DNA of 64,000 bases from Nageia nagi (lineage: Eukaryota > Pinophyta). The DNA lies in NCBI GenBank assembly GCA_050084985.1, contig JBITNC010000002.1, positions 18,104,001 through 18,168,000 of the forward strand, read 5' to 3'. Below are positions 11,452-22,145 of this stretch, piece after piece (within the stretch, counting starts at the first letter, position 1; each line of letters begins with the position of its first letter). The translations under genes and the position numbers were made by a program. A model generated the notes under the pieces. It saw nothing but the letters and a program-made list of their open reading frames with translations. It had not been told where the DNA came from and did no database searches.

Positions 11452-12753
11452 GAAGTGACAATCTTAGCTCTGATTATAAAAAAAAGTCCCACATTCAAAA
11501 TATGAGTGTGAACTAAATAACCACATAAGTTGATCAAAGATCTTACGTAGATTGTGCATCTCATGCAAAAACAACATAGAACTAGCTAATCGAGAAATTT
11601 TTTTTAGTTTACAATGAACTAGCTTATCAATACAAAGATTTTGGTAGGAATGAATATATATACATGACTATATCTTTAAAACATAATTTGTAAAATAAAA
11701 TATTCAATTCTTTAACTTAAAAATATTTTTTTGGATTTTTTCAATTATTTACTTTTATCTTCGTATGAAAATGAAATATGTATATTCAATGAATTTAAAC
11801 AGAATAGATTGAGAAGATGCAACAACATTAAGATTGGGTGTAGAAACGCATTCTTGATTTGGGAAAAGTAGATACAAATTCTAAAAAATATATTGAAATA
11901 AAAAAATATCGATCAAATCAAGATGGCTATAATATAACTGTTGACAAGGACGCGTACTACCTTCCAAGAGGAATAATTCCGTTCTTTCCTTCTGCTATCT
12001 GAGAATAATCCCATCATGATTTTGTACCACCATGTAATCCTCAAATAAAGTATCGATTCAATATCCTATTCAATACATCCATGCATCCATCTATAATTAA
12101 ATATTACATTAAATAAAAATATCCCCGCACGCATGCTAAAAGTAAGATCCAGACGTTCAATGATATGACATCGTGTTACAATTGCGTTTTAATATGATTC
12201 GTCATACGTAATGCTGCATAAAAATCTTCGCTGATAAAGCTATAATCCAGATGAGCACACCGATTACATAAAAGATTTCTATGCAGCATTCTTAGAAATT
12301 TTTTGAAGGCAACTTTTAAATGGCGTAGGACTTCCTCACCTCAAGACATAAAATATGAGCACAAATAAGCACAAAGTTAAATCTTTCACCACAAAAGGGA
12401 ACCTCATATAATAGTTCCACAATATTTATAATTTTCATATTAACCTTTACCTTACAAACAGCTTGAAACTAAGGAAAAATCTGAAAACACTGTAGAAATG
12501 AGAGGATTCCGTGCACCATTGCACAAGCATGCCTATGCTTCTCCTTTGTACATAAACTGCAGAGGCATTGCAATAAAACTTTGTATATAATATGAGAAAC
12601 AAAAGAAAGTTTAAAAATAAAACAGTCGATCAATACCCATGATCTTAAAGCACATTCAAATGCATTGCATTGATCCTAAGCCTAATCACCACCCTTTATC
12701 AAACATAAATATATGTGCATATTGTTTTCTGTGATTTTTTTTGTGGCTCCTCT
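11452..12753. other. Intergenic DNA downstream of MFT, no gene seen
   Basis: AT-rich, with one notable inverted repeat at 12210-12290. The part next to 12754 will include the MFT 3' UTR on the minus strand; no canonical AATAAA was found close to the stop. Confidence 0.5.
12210..12290. repeat. Inverted repeat with 19-bp arms
   Basis: AATGCTGCATAAAAATCTT (12210-12228) pairs with AAGATTTCTATGCAGCATT (12272-12290) at 18 of 19 positions across a 43-bp loop. Confidence 0.75.
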
Positions 12754-13907
12754 TCAACGTTTTCTGGTGCCGGGCTCCTTCTGGGCATTGAAATAAACAC
12801 AAGCAACAGGAAGTCCAAGGCCGTAGTGGGCTGCGAAAGCCCGGGTGCTGAAATTGTTGCGCTGCTGTGGAGGAATTACCATCATCATAGGACCTGTCTG
12901 CTTAAAAAGGGCGAAGATATACCTATGGATGCCAATGGGCGGCCTGGGTGCCATGTATGGCAATATTTCTCTTCCTGCAAAAAAAAAAACATCTCAAAAA
13001 ACTATGCATTTCCCTCCCATGTAACAAAACATAAAAACATGAGCCTTTCGTGTTTTTCAAGCCTTGGTTCTACCTTGTGTTGGATCTGTCGCTCCAGGAA
13101 TATCTGTCACCAACCTGCCATAACATCAACAACACAACAACACCATGATCAGTTATTCTTCCAATTCCAACTATGCACTAAATTATTCATGATGATGCCA
13201 ACCAGTGAATCCACTCCCTCAAATTGGGCTCGCTTGGGCTTGGAGCATCCGGGTCTATCATCACCTACAAAAATCATATATACACCCTTCATAATCAAAC
13301 ACATATACACAATAATCAAATTATACCCATTGTACTAAAAATCATATACACTCCCTCGATAATCAAACACATATATACTCAATAATCAAACTATACGCAT
13401 TGTACTAAAAATCACACACACTTCCTCCATAATCAAACATATATATAAAAATAATCAGACTGTACCCATTGTACTAAAAATCATATGCACACCTTTCATA
13501 ATCACTATATCCATTGTACTGAAAATCATTCACATTCCCTCCATAATCCAACATATATACACAATAATCAAACTATACACCCATTGTACTTAAACTAAGG
13601 ACCTCCATAATCCAACATATATACACAATACTCATACTATATACATTGTACTAAAAGTCATACACACGCTCCATAATCAAACGTATATATAGACAATCTA
13701 ATCATACCAGAGTATAGAGACTATCATTGTAGTATCTCCAGCAATTTGAACATTAGGGCGGTTGAGAGTGAGAGAGGGTTTGATCTCGCAGCCATTGGTG
13801 ACCTGCTTTGATCCATAATACACACGCATATTCACAGAGGGCACGAACATGTCGATAACATCGCCTATGACTCTCCCCACCACCAGAGGATCTGTGGAAC
13901 GCGCCAT
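12754..13907 (-). CDS. MFT: MFT-like PEBP protein (MOTHER OF FT AND TFL1 clade), four exons, exon 1 apparently frameshifted
   Basis: Four minus-strand exons: 13907-13708 (200 nt from ATG), 13264-13203 (62), 13114-13074 (41) and 12974-12754 (221 with stop), all with GT/AG borders. The 62- and 41-nt exons are the invariant middle exons of the FT/TFL1 family. Exon 1 reads DPLVVGRVIGDVIDMF and TNGCEIKPS. Exon 2 has DPDAPSPSEP and REWIHW, where Trp replaces the FT Tyr / TFL1 His and marks the MFT clade. Exon 4 has GREILPYM, PPIGIHRY, GLGLPVACVYFNAQKEP and a basic end. MFT proteins are cytosolic/nuclear phosphatidylethanolamine-binding-fold regulators acting in ABA and GA control of seed germination. 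The exon sum is 524 nt, one short of 175 codons: a base is missing after VQIAGDT, just before LYTL. The ATG has A at -3 and G at +4. Family call very sure; whether the gene is intact is unsure. Confidence 0.93.
13265..13707 (-). repeat. Minisatellite filling MFT intron 1 (about seven copies, 45-70 bp)
   Basis: Intron 1 consists almost wholly of diverged tandem copies. On the plus strand each unit ends with CCATTGTACT (or CATTGTACT) followed by AAAATCAT and contains CATAATCAAACATATATA. Unit ends fall near 13336, 13406, 13475, 13520, 13590 and 13652, and the last partial unit runs into the exon 1 splice donor at 13707. Units vary by internal deletion. Confidence 0.85.
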
Positions 13908-13932
13908 TGTACCCCAAAATTCGACCCAAGAT

Positions 13933-13962
13933 CAGAGAAGAGAAGAGAAAAAGAGAGCTTTA
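13933..13962 (-). promoter_or_regulatory. Pyrimidine-rich tract in the MFT 5' leader/core promoter
   Basis: On the minus strand CTCTCTTTTTCTCTTCTCTT lies about 30-55 bp before the ATG. This resembles a plant Y-patch or CT-rich leader. No clear TATA box was found upstream. Confidence 0.4.
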
Positions 13963-14093
13963 GTGGGAGTTGGTGCCCAATTACAGATTTCAGCGTAAAT
14001 GGGTTGAGTGAATAGCGGATTGGCAATCTGTTAACTGTTGATGGGATTGAAAACCGGGAGGTATTTGTGAAAAAATATCGAATGGAATTGCTC

Positions 14094-14186
14094 GACACGT
14101 TGCGATCACCATCGGCCGACACCGAGGATATGAACAAAATTGCCACGTACGTTGGGTATCAGGAATATATCGTTGCGAAACGTGTC
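14094..14186 (-). promoter_or_regulatory. Three ABRE consensus sites and one DRE core upstream of MFT
   Basis: ACGTGTC on the minus strand at 14094-14100, ACGTGGC on the minus strand at 14142-14148, and ACGTGTC on the plus strand at 14180-14186 all match ACGTGKC, the ABA-responsive element bound by ABI5/AREB bZIP factors. GCCGAC (DRE/CRT core) lies at 14115-14120. They sit about 190-280 bp before the MFT ATG. In Arabidopsis MFT is a known ABI3/ABI5 target, so the sites fit the gene. Confidence 0.6.
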
Positions 14187-15232
14187 GATCCAGTGCTTAA
14201 AAGATCCACACCACCCACGCTATCTGCCACTCATCTTCTCGTCCTCCCCCACCAACTTCAAACCTTTGGAAACCCAAAAGAATGAATAATCAAGGCATTG
14301 ATTTCTGCCATTTATCTTGCCAAAGGAATCAGGAAAAAGAAAAGTGCAGACACCTGCAACTTGCGCTTTCGAATTTCCTCTAGCGTGATCATCTTTTATC
14401 TTTTGTGGGGAAAGAGAGTAGTTTTCCGGATTTGGATAATCTGACTGGAATTTGACGGGGTTTTTTGGGTTTTTCAAATGTTTTTGATAGGTATTTTTTT
14501 AATTTTTTAGATTTTAAAATATCATCTTCTAAAAAAATTTAGAACAATAGTAATTTATAAAACGTCATATATATTCTAAATTAAAATATAAATAAAATGT
14601 ATTTACACCAACAATATATTATGTATTTACATAGTGAACAAAAAATATTTGCAGTAAATTGTGTTAAGTAAATTGAGTTTATACCAAAATTAAGTAAATT
14701 AAGTGTATTTATATTGAAATCGGGTAAATAAAATGTATTGATTGAAGAGTTATAAAAATTACACAAACGTAATTTGACAGATTTTTAATAATAAAAAAAA
14801 TGTAAAATAATAATAATTGAAAGGTAGACTTTTGCCAAAGGCGTCATACAATGTACGTTTTTCCACAAGTGAAGATCTATCAAATGAAAACCATTTATAT
14901 CTTCTACTTCTATAGATGGCTTCTACTTTTGATAAGAGGGTGTGCAAATTAATAATGCAATGAATGCAGACCTTCAATGTATATGATCTGGACATTTCAA
15001 AGTTCAATTATAGCTTGTTTGTTGTAGATGGAGTGTTTGTTTGTTTTTTAAAGAAAGTTATTTTTTTTGCAAGGAGAAGAAATTTGTGCAATTAGATTCC
15101 ATGATCTAAGGGTATTCATATCGTTAAAATTTATTTTGGATTTTATCTGTATCTATCATCAACTCAATAAGTTTTTTGATATGTTTGGAAACTTGAACTT
15201 GGGTCTCTCATTTCTAGAGAATTTCAACTACG

Positions 15233-15234
<2 letters not shown>
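14187..15234. other. Distal MFT upstream region and AT-rich intergenic DNA
   Basis: 14187-14480 is GC-richer than the rest and may be distal promoter. From 14500 the sequence is AT-rich, with short TAAATTAAGT/TGTATTTAYA repeats near 14580-14760. No gene seen. Confidence 0.5.
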
Positions 15235-15293
<59 letters not shown>

Positions 15294-15985
15294 AAAATAC
15301 TTTTTATTTTTCAAAGTTCTAGATTGAATGTTCTTGTAAAATACTTTTTAAAGTTTTAATATTACAACTATTAAATAATGAGAAATTGATTTTTTTAATG
15401 AGAAAGCCACTCCCTTTAATATGTGGTATTAGATTCTCGAGAATTTCAACTACCCATCTCCAACTCGTCTATCTGTCAATTCATAAACAATTGAATTTTG
15501 ACTTTGAATTTCTATTAAATCATTCATGACTAGATTATTGAGTTTTTATTAGGGAAGCTATTATTTTATTAATTCATTTTTATGAACAGAGATTTTTTAT
15601 TATGAAAGTCATACATTTTATTGAATGGATTCTTTAATTATAAATGATGAGCTCATTGAATATAAGCATCTTTCAAGGATTTTTAAAATACATTATTGAC
15701 AACTAATAATTGTAGGTCACAAAATAAAATTAACAACTATACATGATTTTATATTAGAGATATTTTTTTAATGGAAAGCCACCTCTTTTTAGGGAAAATT
15801 AATCATGGATTGAGGGGCATCCACATCATCAAAATCCATTTGAAGCACGATCTCGATCTCATCTGCATCTACTATCAACTCGATAGGATTTTTGGTATGT
15901 TTCAATAGGCAATGGGGAGACTTAAACCCGGGTTTGTCATTTCTCGAGAGTTTCAACTGCCCATCTCCAACTAGCCTATTTGTCA
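15085..15985. repeat. Dispersed repeat present twice, first copy split
   Basis: 15795-15985 (GGCATCCACATCATC...TCTCGAGAGTTTCAACTGCC...) matches 15100-15234 joined to about 15425-15480, both halves with many differences. The first copy is interrupted by the AT microsatellite and about 130 bp more, beginning exactly where AATTTCAACTAC recurs. The family is not recognised. Confidence 0.55.
15235..15291. repeat. (AT)n microsatellite, about 28 units
   Basis: Uninterrupted AT dinucleotides between CGTA and TGTAAAATAC. Confidence 0.97.
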
Positions 15986-18727
15986 ATGCTTCTTTAATTA
16001 TAGTTCTATAACTTAGTTAATGGATACTTTTTATTAATATTTAGATATATTATTATTTTTTACAATAAAATTATAATATTTTATTTGAAGATAATAATGT
16101 ATGAAAGAATGATTCGAAGTTCATACATATGAAAAGTTTTTATTTTTTATTTTTATCATTATATTATATTATCATTTTTGTGAGTTTGTCAATAAACTTA
16201 ACATATATCTTCAATTATAGTTAAGCATTCAACATATATTGATCATTTGTATATCTCATCTTTTATAAGTTCGAGAAATTACCATCAACCATAATAACCT
16301 TATAAGAATAGCTAATTTGTATATCTTATCTTTTATAAGTTAAAGAAGTTACAACCAACCATATTAACCTTGTAAGAATAGTTATGTTGTAATAATTTTC
16401 AAGATTATTATAATATTTTTTTTTGTGTAATTACGAGGACTCCAAAATAATGGTAGAAGATCCTCATATGTTCATGTAGAAGACCACAACACATTTAAAA
16501 GGGTCCATCATATCATTTTAATTTTTCTTCTTTCCAATCATATTAAGGAAGAATTCTATTAATGCATTTTAATTTTTGCAATTTTTAATTTGAAAAATTG
16601 GAAAAAGAACTTATGATTTGATAATTCATCAAAGATTATACATATTAAGATAAATCTTGCAAAATCCTCTTCTAAATTTAAGATGGATTTCATATTTGAT
16701 CTCCTTGGTTGAAGATCTAGGTCAAAGATGATCTATGGAGGAATCAAGAATCAAAGTGAAAACCAGGTTAAGAAAGCATCACTAACATGTACTATCACTC
16801 ATGACATTCTACTTTGTGTTATCTTGTCATTATTTATACTTGTACTATGTTGATTAGTTAAATTTGGTTACACAACCAACTTTTATTTAATACATTCTAG
16901 TGAATGCGACTTCCTCCAACTCTTTTTGAAATTTTAGTGTCCTTTTTCTTGTTAATTATGATTAACTCACCTTTCTTACAATCAATCTTAAATATTAAAA
17001 TTGTAAATTTTTTATTATTTTATGTGTTAACTATGGATGTATTAAATCAATAAAATAACTCTTTTTCTAATGTTAATTATCCTCAAAATATTTCCATTAA
17101 CTATATCTTAGCCGCTTTAGGATTAAAATCTAATTGAATATAATATATACTAATACAAAAATCATAACCTAATTAGTCAAGTGGCCATAGAAATTCCTAT
17201 TCCTTTTTTATAAAATTATAAATTATCAAACAAATCTCAATCTACATCTTTTGAGCCAAAACTAATCATTGTAAAACCCTATCATCCTACCCTAATCCAT
17301 TTATTACACTTTCCTAATAATAGTTGTAATGATTATATACATTATAATGATTTATCAAACTAACTTTATAACTCAAGAAACCTCTTAAAAAATATTACAA
17401 TATTTCTTATAATAATTGTAATGATGTTGCAAATCTTTAAATATTTTTATTCCTATAAGCCCTCAAGTTCTTCTTTAAGTTACATGAATTCATTATCCAT
17501 AGGATGCCGATATTATTACTTTGATACTATTTTTACCAAAGTAACTTTACACATCAAGAAATCTAGTAGAGTCATTCATAATTCACATAAATATATCAAT
17601 TAAAGATTAGCAATATATTCAAGATAATCATAATAGATGTAAAAATAAATAAATAATATAAGAAATTAATAATTCTACTCATTTCAAGAGGGAAGAATAT
17701 CTAATAATGACTTTAAGAGGGTAAAATATTCATATGTTTATCAGTACAAGGAAAGTAACAAATATTTTATTCATTGATGATCTTTACATTCACATGATAA
17801 ACCATTTATAGAATTACAAATCACTAACATTAATCCCTATGCTCAAGGGTTAACCTTAATACTATTGATCTTATCATAAGGACCTAAGCCAATAAAAAAA
17901 AAGATAACTAACATTTACTTATTAAAGTCAATACCTTGTTGAAATAATATAACATATTAAATAATATAATATATCAGTTTTTAATTAGCATAATTATATC
18001 AATAGAATATTTAGTAATATACTTTAAATAATAACAACGCATTTTAAAAAGAAATAACTCAAATAAGAAATCAATAAGACTTGTATAAGATAAGTACAAA
18101 AGTATATTATTCAATAATGACCATTAAGATATTATCACCACTTATTTATATACTTATATATCATTAATGTTAATTTCCATATGCTCCATAATCATGTTAT
18201 AAGGGCTTGAAGCAATCCATTAGAAGATAAATATTATTGATTTATTAAGGTTATTATAAGTCCTTCCTCTTTGTAAATATTTATCATTATTAAAGATGAA
18301 GTTTTTTTCCAATATCATCTAGCTCCCATATAGCATCATCTTCTAGTAAGTCTTTCTAATTTATGAGAATCTCTTGCATCTATCAAAGTTGGTCTAAATT
18401 ACAAAGTTTTTTAGTAATGATATCATAGATCCTTGAAGGTTTTGCTTGATGTAGGCTCTTATATGTCTTTAATTTACTACAAATCATAATCCACAAAATC
18501 CTTTTTATCCACATAAAAACCCCTAATAGTACAACATTTATAACATGATGAAATAGTAACAAGAATCTATCTATGATGAAAAATGGGATACATATCATAA
18601 ATTCAAGGAAAAAAGAATCTATCTACTCCATGTGGAATATATCCCATTATATGATATCACAATCAAGGATTTAGCTTGTTATAATTTGAGATAGATACAA
18701 AATCACCTAAATAGCCTATTAAAGAAT
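15986..18727. other. AT-rich intergenic DNA, no gene seen
   Basis: Short direct repeats occur, for example TATCTYATCTTTTATAAGTT near 16250 and 16323. No recognisable coding motif. Confidence 0.55.
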
Positions 18728-19135
18728 ATGTATAGAGGACATCATATAAATTTCCTAAGTGTCTTAGAAAGAATTATGTATATAAAAATAATGAAGGTTA
18801 AGGTTTACATAAAAAGGCACAAGTTTCCCATGCTCTTTGATTTGAGGAGCACACATAATTTTATAGACCTTTGCTTTGCGAAGAAAGCTAATGATATAGT
18901 CTATGGTAATAATGACACACATCACCATGGCTAATGATGATGAAATACCTTATGGGGGTAGATAACATAACGCTCATATCACCATGAAGGATTATTAATT
19001 GAAATTAGACTTTTTATATCCTTTAATTGTGAGGATGTGATTTTATCCTTAGGTATCAAAGCTTACATACTCTCATCTCAATATTATAGGACTTATTTGA
19101 ATTATAGATATTTTAAAAAATTGAAGTAAAACCTC
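18728..19135 (+). pseudogene. Ty3/gypsy aspartic protease fossil
   Basis: The plus frame from 18728 contains KVKVYIKRHKF and MLFDLRSTHNFIDLCFAKKA, matching the plant gypsy retropepsin block IDSGSTHNFID, then NDTHHHG. A weaker continuation (CHNIKL-like, then a decayed VLGxQWLxTL-like region near 19030-19100) follows the usual order. The catalytic D-S-G reads D-L-R, and stops follow, so it is dead. No neighbouring reverse transcriptase was found. Confidence 0.5.
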
Positions 19136-20277
19136 ACATTATTAAGGTTATTTAGTCATACTTTTCATAAATTATTCCCTCATGTCACATGAAAACCTTT
19201 TAAAAAAGGGATATCATGATGGTGCTATAATTTTAGTGAATAGAGCTAGCCTCAACTTCAACTATAGATATCTAGTTAGATATGCATCCCCTTCTAACAA
19301 ATTATGGTTTTATATTTATAAAATTAACCAAGTTAAACCTTGAGTCAAGTAATAAGACCATTACATTTGCTTGATTTTGAGAATCCTCCTTCCAAATACT
19401 AGAACATACAAGTTGTAGACACCTAAAAACTACATTTTAATACTAATTATATTCATAAAAAATTAAATAAAATGATACTTTATATTACCTATTTCTAGCT
19501 AATATTCACTTTCCAATTCAAAATCCAAATTAAAGTATCATCTAGGATCAAGACTAGGAGCTAAATCTCACCTAAGGATAGAGTTAGTAGTTAAGCTAAT
19601 CATGGTGTGCCTACTTAGGGAATCAACCATACATGATTAAATTTTATGTGGAGGAGAGTGATTTAAACTTATGAACATGTCCTTAGAAGGCTTTTCATGG
19701 GTTTCTATAATATGATAAAGAGCACTAACCTAAACACAACTAAAAGCTAGTTAGTTAACTCTAATGGATGAATTAATGTTTTATTTAATTTTAAAATTAA
19801 TTACAGTGGATAATTATGATTTTGAGATATTTTATGATGAATCATCCACTTAATCACATAATGAAATTTTGATTAGAATCCCTAACTATCTGTAGAGTTA
19901 ATTACCATAAAACACTTGCTTTGCTTATAGAATGAAGGGTTAATACTTACAAAATTAATATCTCCTATACACTCTCCATACTTTGCAATGAAGTTCTACC
20001 ATCATTGTGAGCATTTTTATTATATTATCAAATGGCAACTAACATCATGAGCTATCTTATATTTTTGTTTGTTTGGTTTCTATATGTGTAATAACTTATT
20101 GATTTAGCTTTAGAAAACCACTAAACTCATAAGAAAGATAATAAAAATATACAAAAACCATCCAAATAATAAAAAATAACAAAAGTGTAATAGAACTAAA
20201 ACTGATCTTACAAGCCCATTTTATAGTCCAAAGTTAGTCTCCTAGGCCCAATTTTTAACAAATATAATTTTAGGTCA
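19136..20277. other. AT-rich intergenic DNA, no gene seen
   Basis: Nothing recognisable; possibly further decay of the gypsy relic at 18728-19135. Confidence 0.5.
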
Positions 20278-21155
20278 TTTTAGGGTTCAAATCTTGATTT
20301 ATTTTAGTAAGCTTTGTCTATGTTTGATATTTACAATCTTCTATATGAGACAAAAATACATAAATCTAAGTCACATGTGATATAATTATGTAAGTTGGGC
20401 CTTATGAAAGTAGGCACCATTTAGAGCATTTGACAATTTTATGTTGGGTCTGCAACATACATGGTTGCAAATCTAAATGATGAGCTAAACCCATTATTCT
20501 TGAGTAGCATTGGGGATATTATGCAATCTATATTTCATGCTCCATGGGCATCTTGTACCATATTGTATAATCCTTCTTAAGTAACATTTCTAACTAATTT
20601 TATTAGTGATAATAGAATAAAAGACTTATGCATTCATATTGTTGCATTTTCCCATATGTTACGATTTGGCATAACCTAGTGGGACTTCAAACTAGAACTC
20701 AAGATTGATTTTGGCTTTGTGACACTTTTGCTAGTTCTGATTTAGAGTTTAGATCTTGATTAATTGCAACAAAATTAGTCTATATTTGATATTTATAGTC
20801 TTTTGTATGATATACAACTATATAAATCAAATTCATTTATGATATAATTTTGTAGGTTGTGCCTCATGAAAGTGGGCCCCATTTAGAGAATTTGATAATT
20901 TTATGTCAGGTTTATAGCTTACAAGGTTGCAAGTCTGAGTGGTGAGCTAAACCCACTATTCTTCAATAGCATTGGAGATTTTATGTGGTCTATTTGTTAC
21001 ATTCCATTAGCATATTGTGACATATTGTATAAGTATTCTTAGGAAATATTTACAAGTAATTTCATTGGTGATAATGGAATAAAAGACTTGCAGATTCAGA
21101 TATTGCATTTTTACATATGTTACATTATGGCATACCTAGTGGGACAAGTACCATT
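20278..21155. repeat. Diverged tandem duplication of a unit of about 460 bp
   Basis: 20278-20695 and 20740-21155 align along their length. Shared blocks include GATATAATTWTGTARGTTG, CCATTTAGAG, GGTTGCAARTCT, GAGCTAAACCCA and ACCTAGTGGGAC, at offsets of 460-462 bp. Each ends at ACCTAGTGGGAC. Divergence is substantial, so the duplication is old. It could be two LTRs or a tandem duplication; no coding sequence lies between the copies. Confidence 0.7.
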
Positions 21156-21844
21156 TCATACAAGGGTTATGGTTGTAGTTCCTAAAATTTTTTTCCTTTT
21201 TATCTTTCTTTTTTGGTTATGTTACATATCTTGTTTACTTATTTCATTTATTTTGTCTAACTTTGCATAATCAAGAAGTCATCTTCACATTATTTAGATT
21301 ACACCTAGCTAGCCAAATCTCAGTTTAGATAGTCATCACAAAGTTGTTACCATGATTTTAGAATAAAAGCATAGATCCTAATTTTTGAATGGCTCAAAAA
21401 CGTTATCCATGTAGTGAGGAACTACTTTCACACAAATAATCAATAGTCTGATACAAAAATTATGTCTATAGACAAACATTCCATATTTTTAGATATAGTT
21501 TTGTATCAAATTTATTATAGTTTTGTTTTATTATTTTCTCATTGTTATCTATTTTATTTAGCATTTTAGTTAGTTTTATTTTACACTTTTCTTTCCCTTT
21601 TGCATAGCTATATACATTTTTCCTTCTTCAAGAAAAATAATTTTTTTTTAACCACATTTATCAATATTCATAAACTAAAAAAAAATAACAAAGCAGAAAA
21701 TAAAATAAAAAAAGAACATAAAATAATGTTCTCTCATTTCCACCACACCTCCTTTTTTATGCTACCATCTTCATCATGGATTCTTACTACCATCCTCCAT
21801 ATAGCTTTGCTCCAATTCTATATGCTTGTTACTCTTCTACATCC
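21156..21844. other. T-rich intergenic DNA, no gene seen
   Basis: Long T-rich tracts; the open frames are Phe/Leu-rich artefacts. Confidence 0.5.
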
Positions 21845-22145
21845 CCATCATATCATCCTTATCCACCCCATCATATCATCCTTCTTCATTCCCCCATCAT
21901 ATAATCCTTATCTAACCCCATCATATCATCCTTATCTACCCTAATCATATAATCCTTCTCCAACTCCATCATATCATTCTTCTCAACCCCCATCATATCA
22001 TCCTTCTCCATCCACATCATATCATCCTTCTTCATCCTCATCATATCATCCTTCTCCACCCCCATAATATCATCCTTATCCAACCCCACTTCTCAATCCC
22101 CATCATATCATAATTATCCACCCCACCCCACCCATCCATATCATC
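21845..22145. repeat. 24-bp pyrimidine-rich minisatellite, about 11-12 units
   Basis: Units of CATCATATCATCCTTMTCCA plus CCCC recur with small length changes. The minus strand stays open for 67 codons as an eight-residue repeat such as MGVEKDDM / MWMEKDDM, a direct consequence of the 24-bp period. Confidence 0.9.

Noticed and set aside
12715-13338. 207-codon plus-strand frame
   Set aside because: It runs antisense through MFT exons 2-4 and introns; MFT on the minus strand explains the sequence.
13865-14477. Minus- and plus-strand short frames upstream of MFT
   Set aside because: No motif, overlapping on both strands in promoter DNA.
21886-22089. 67-codon acidic/Met-rich repeat protein
   Set aside because: Produced by the 24-bp minisatellite, with no promoter or codon evidence.
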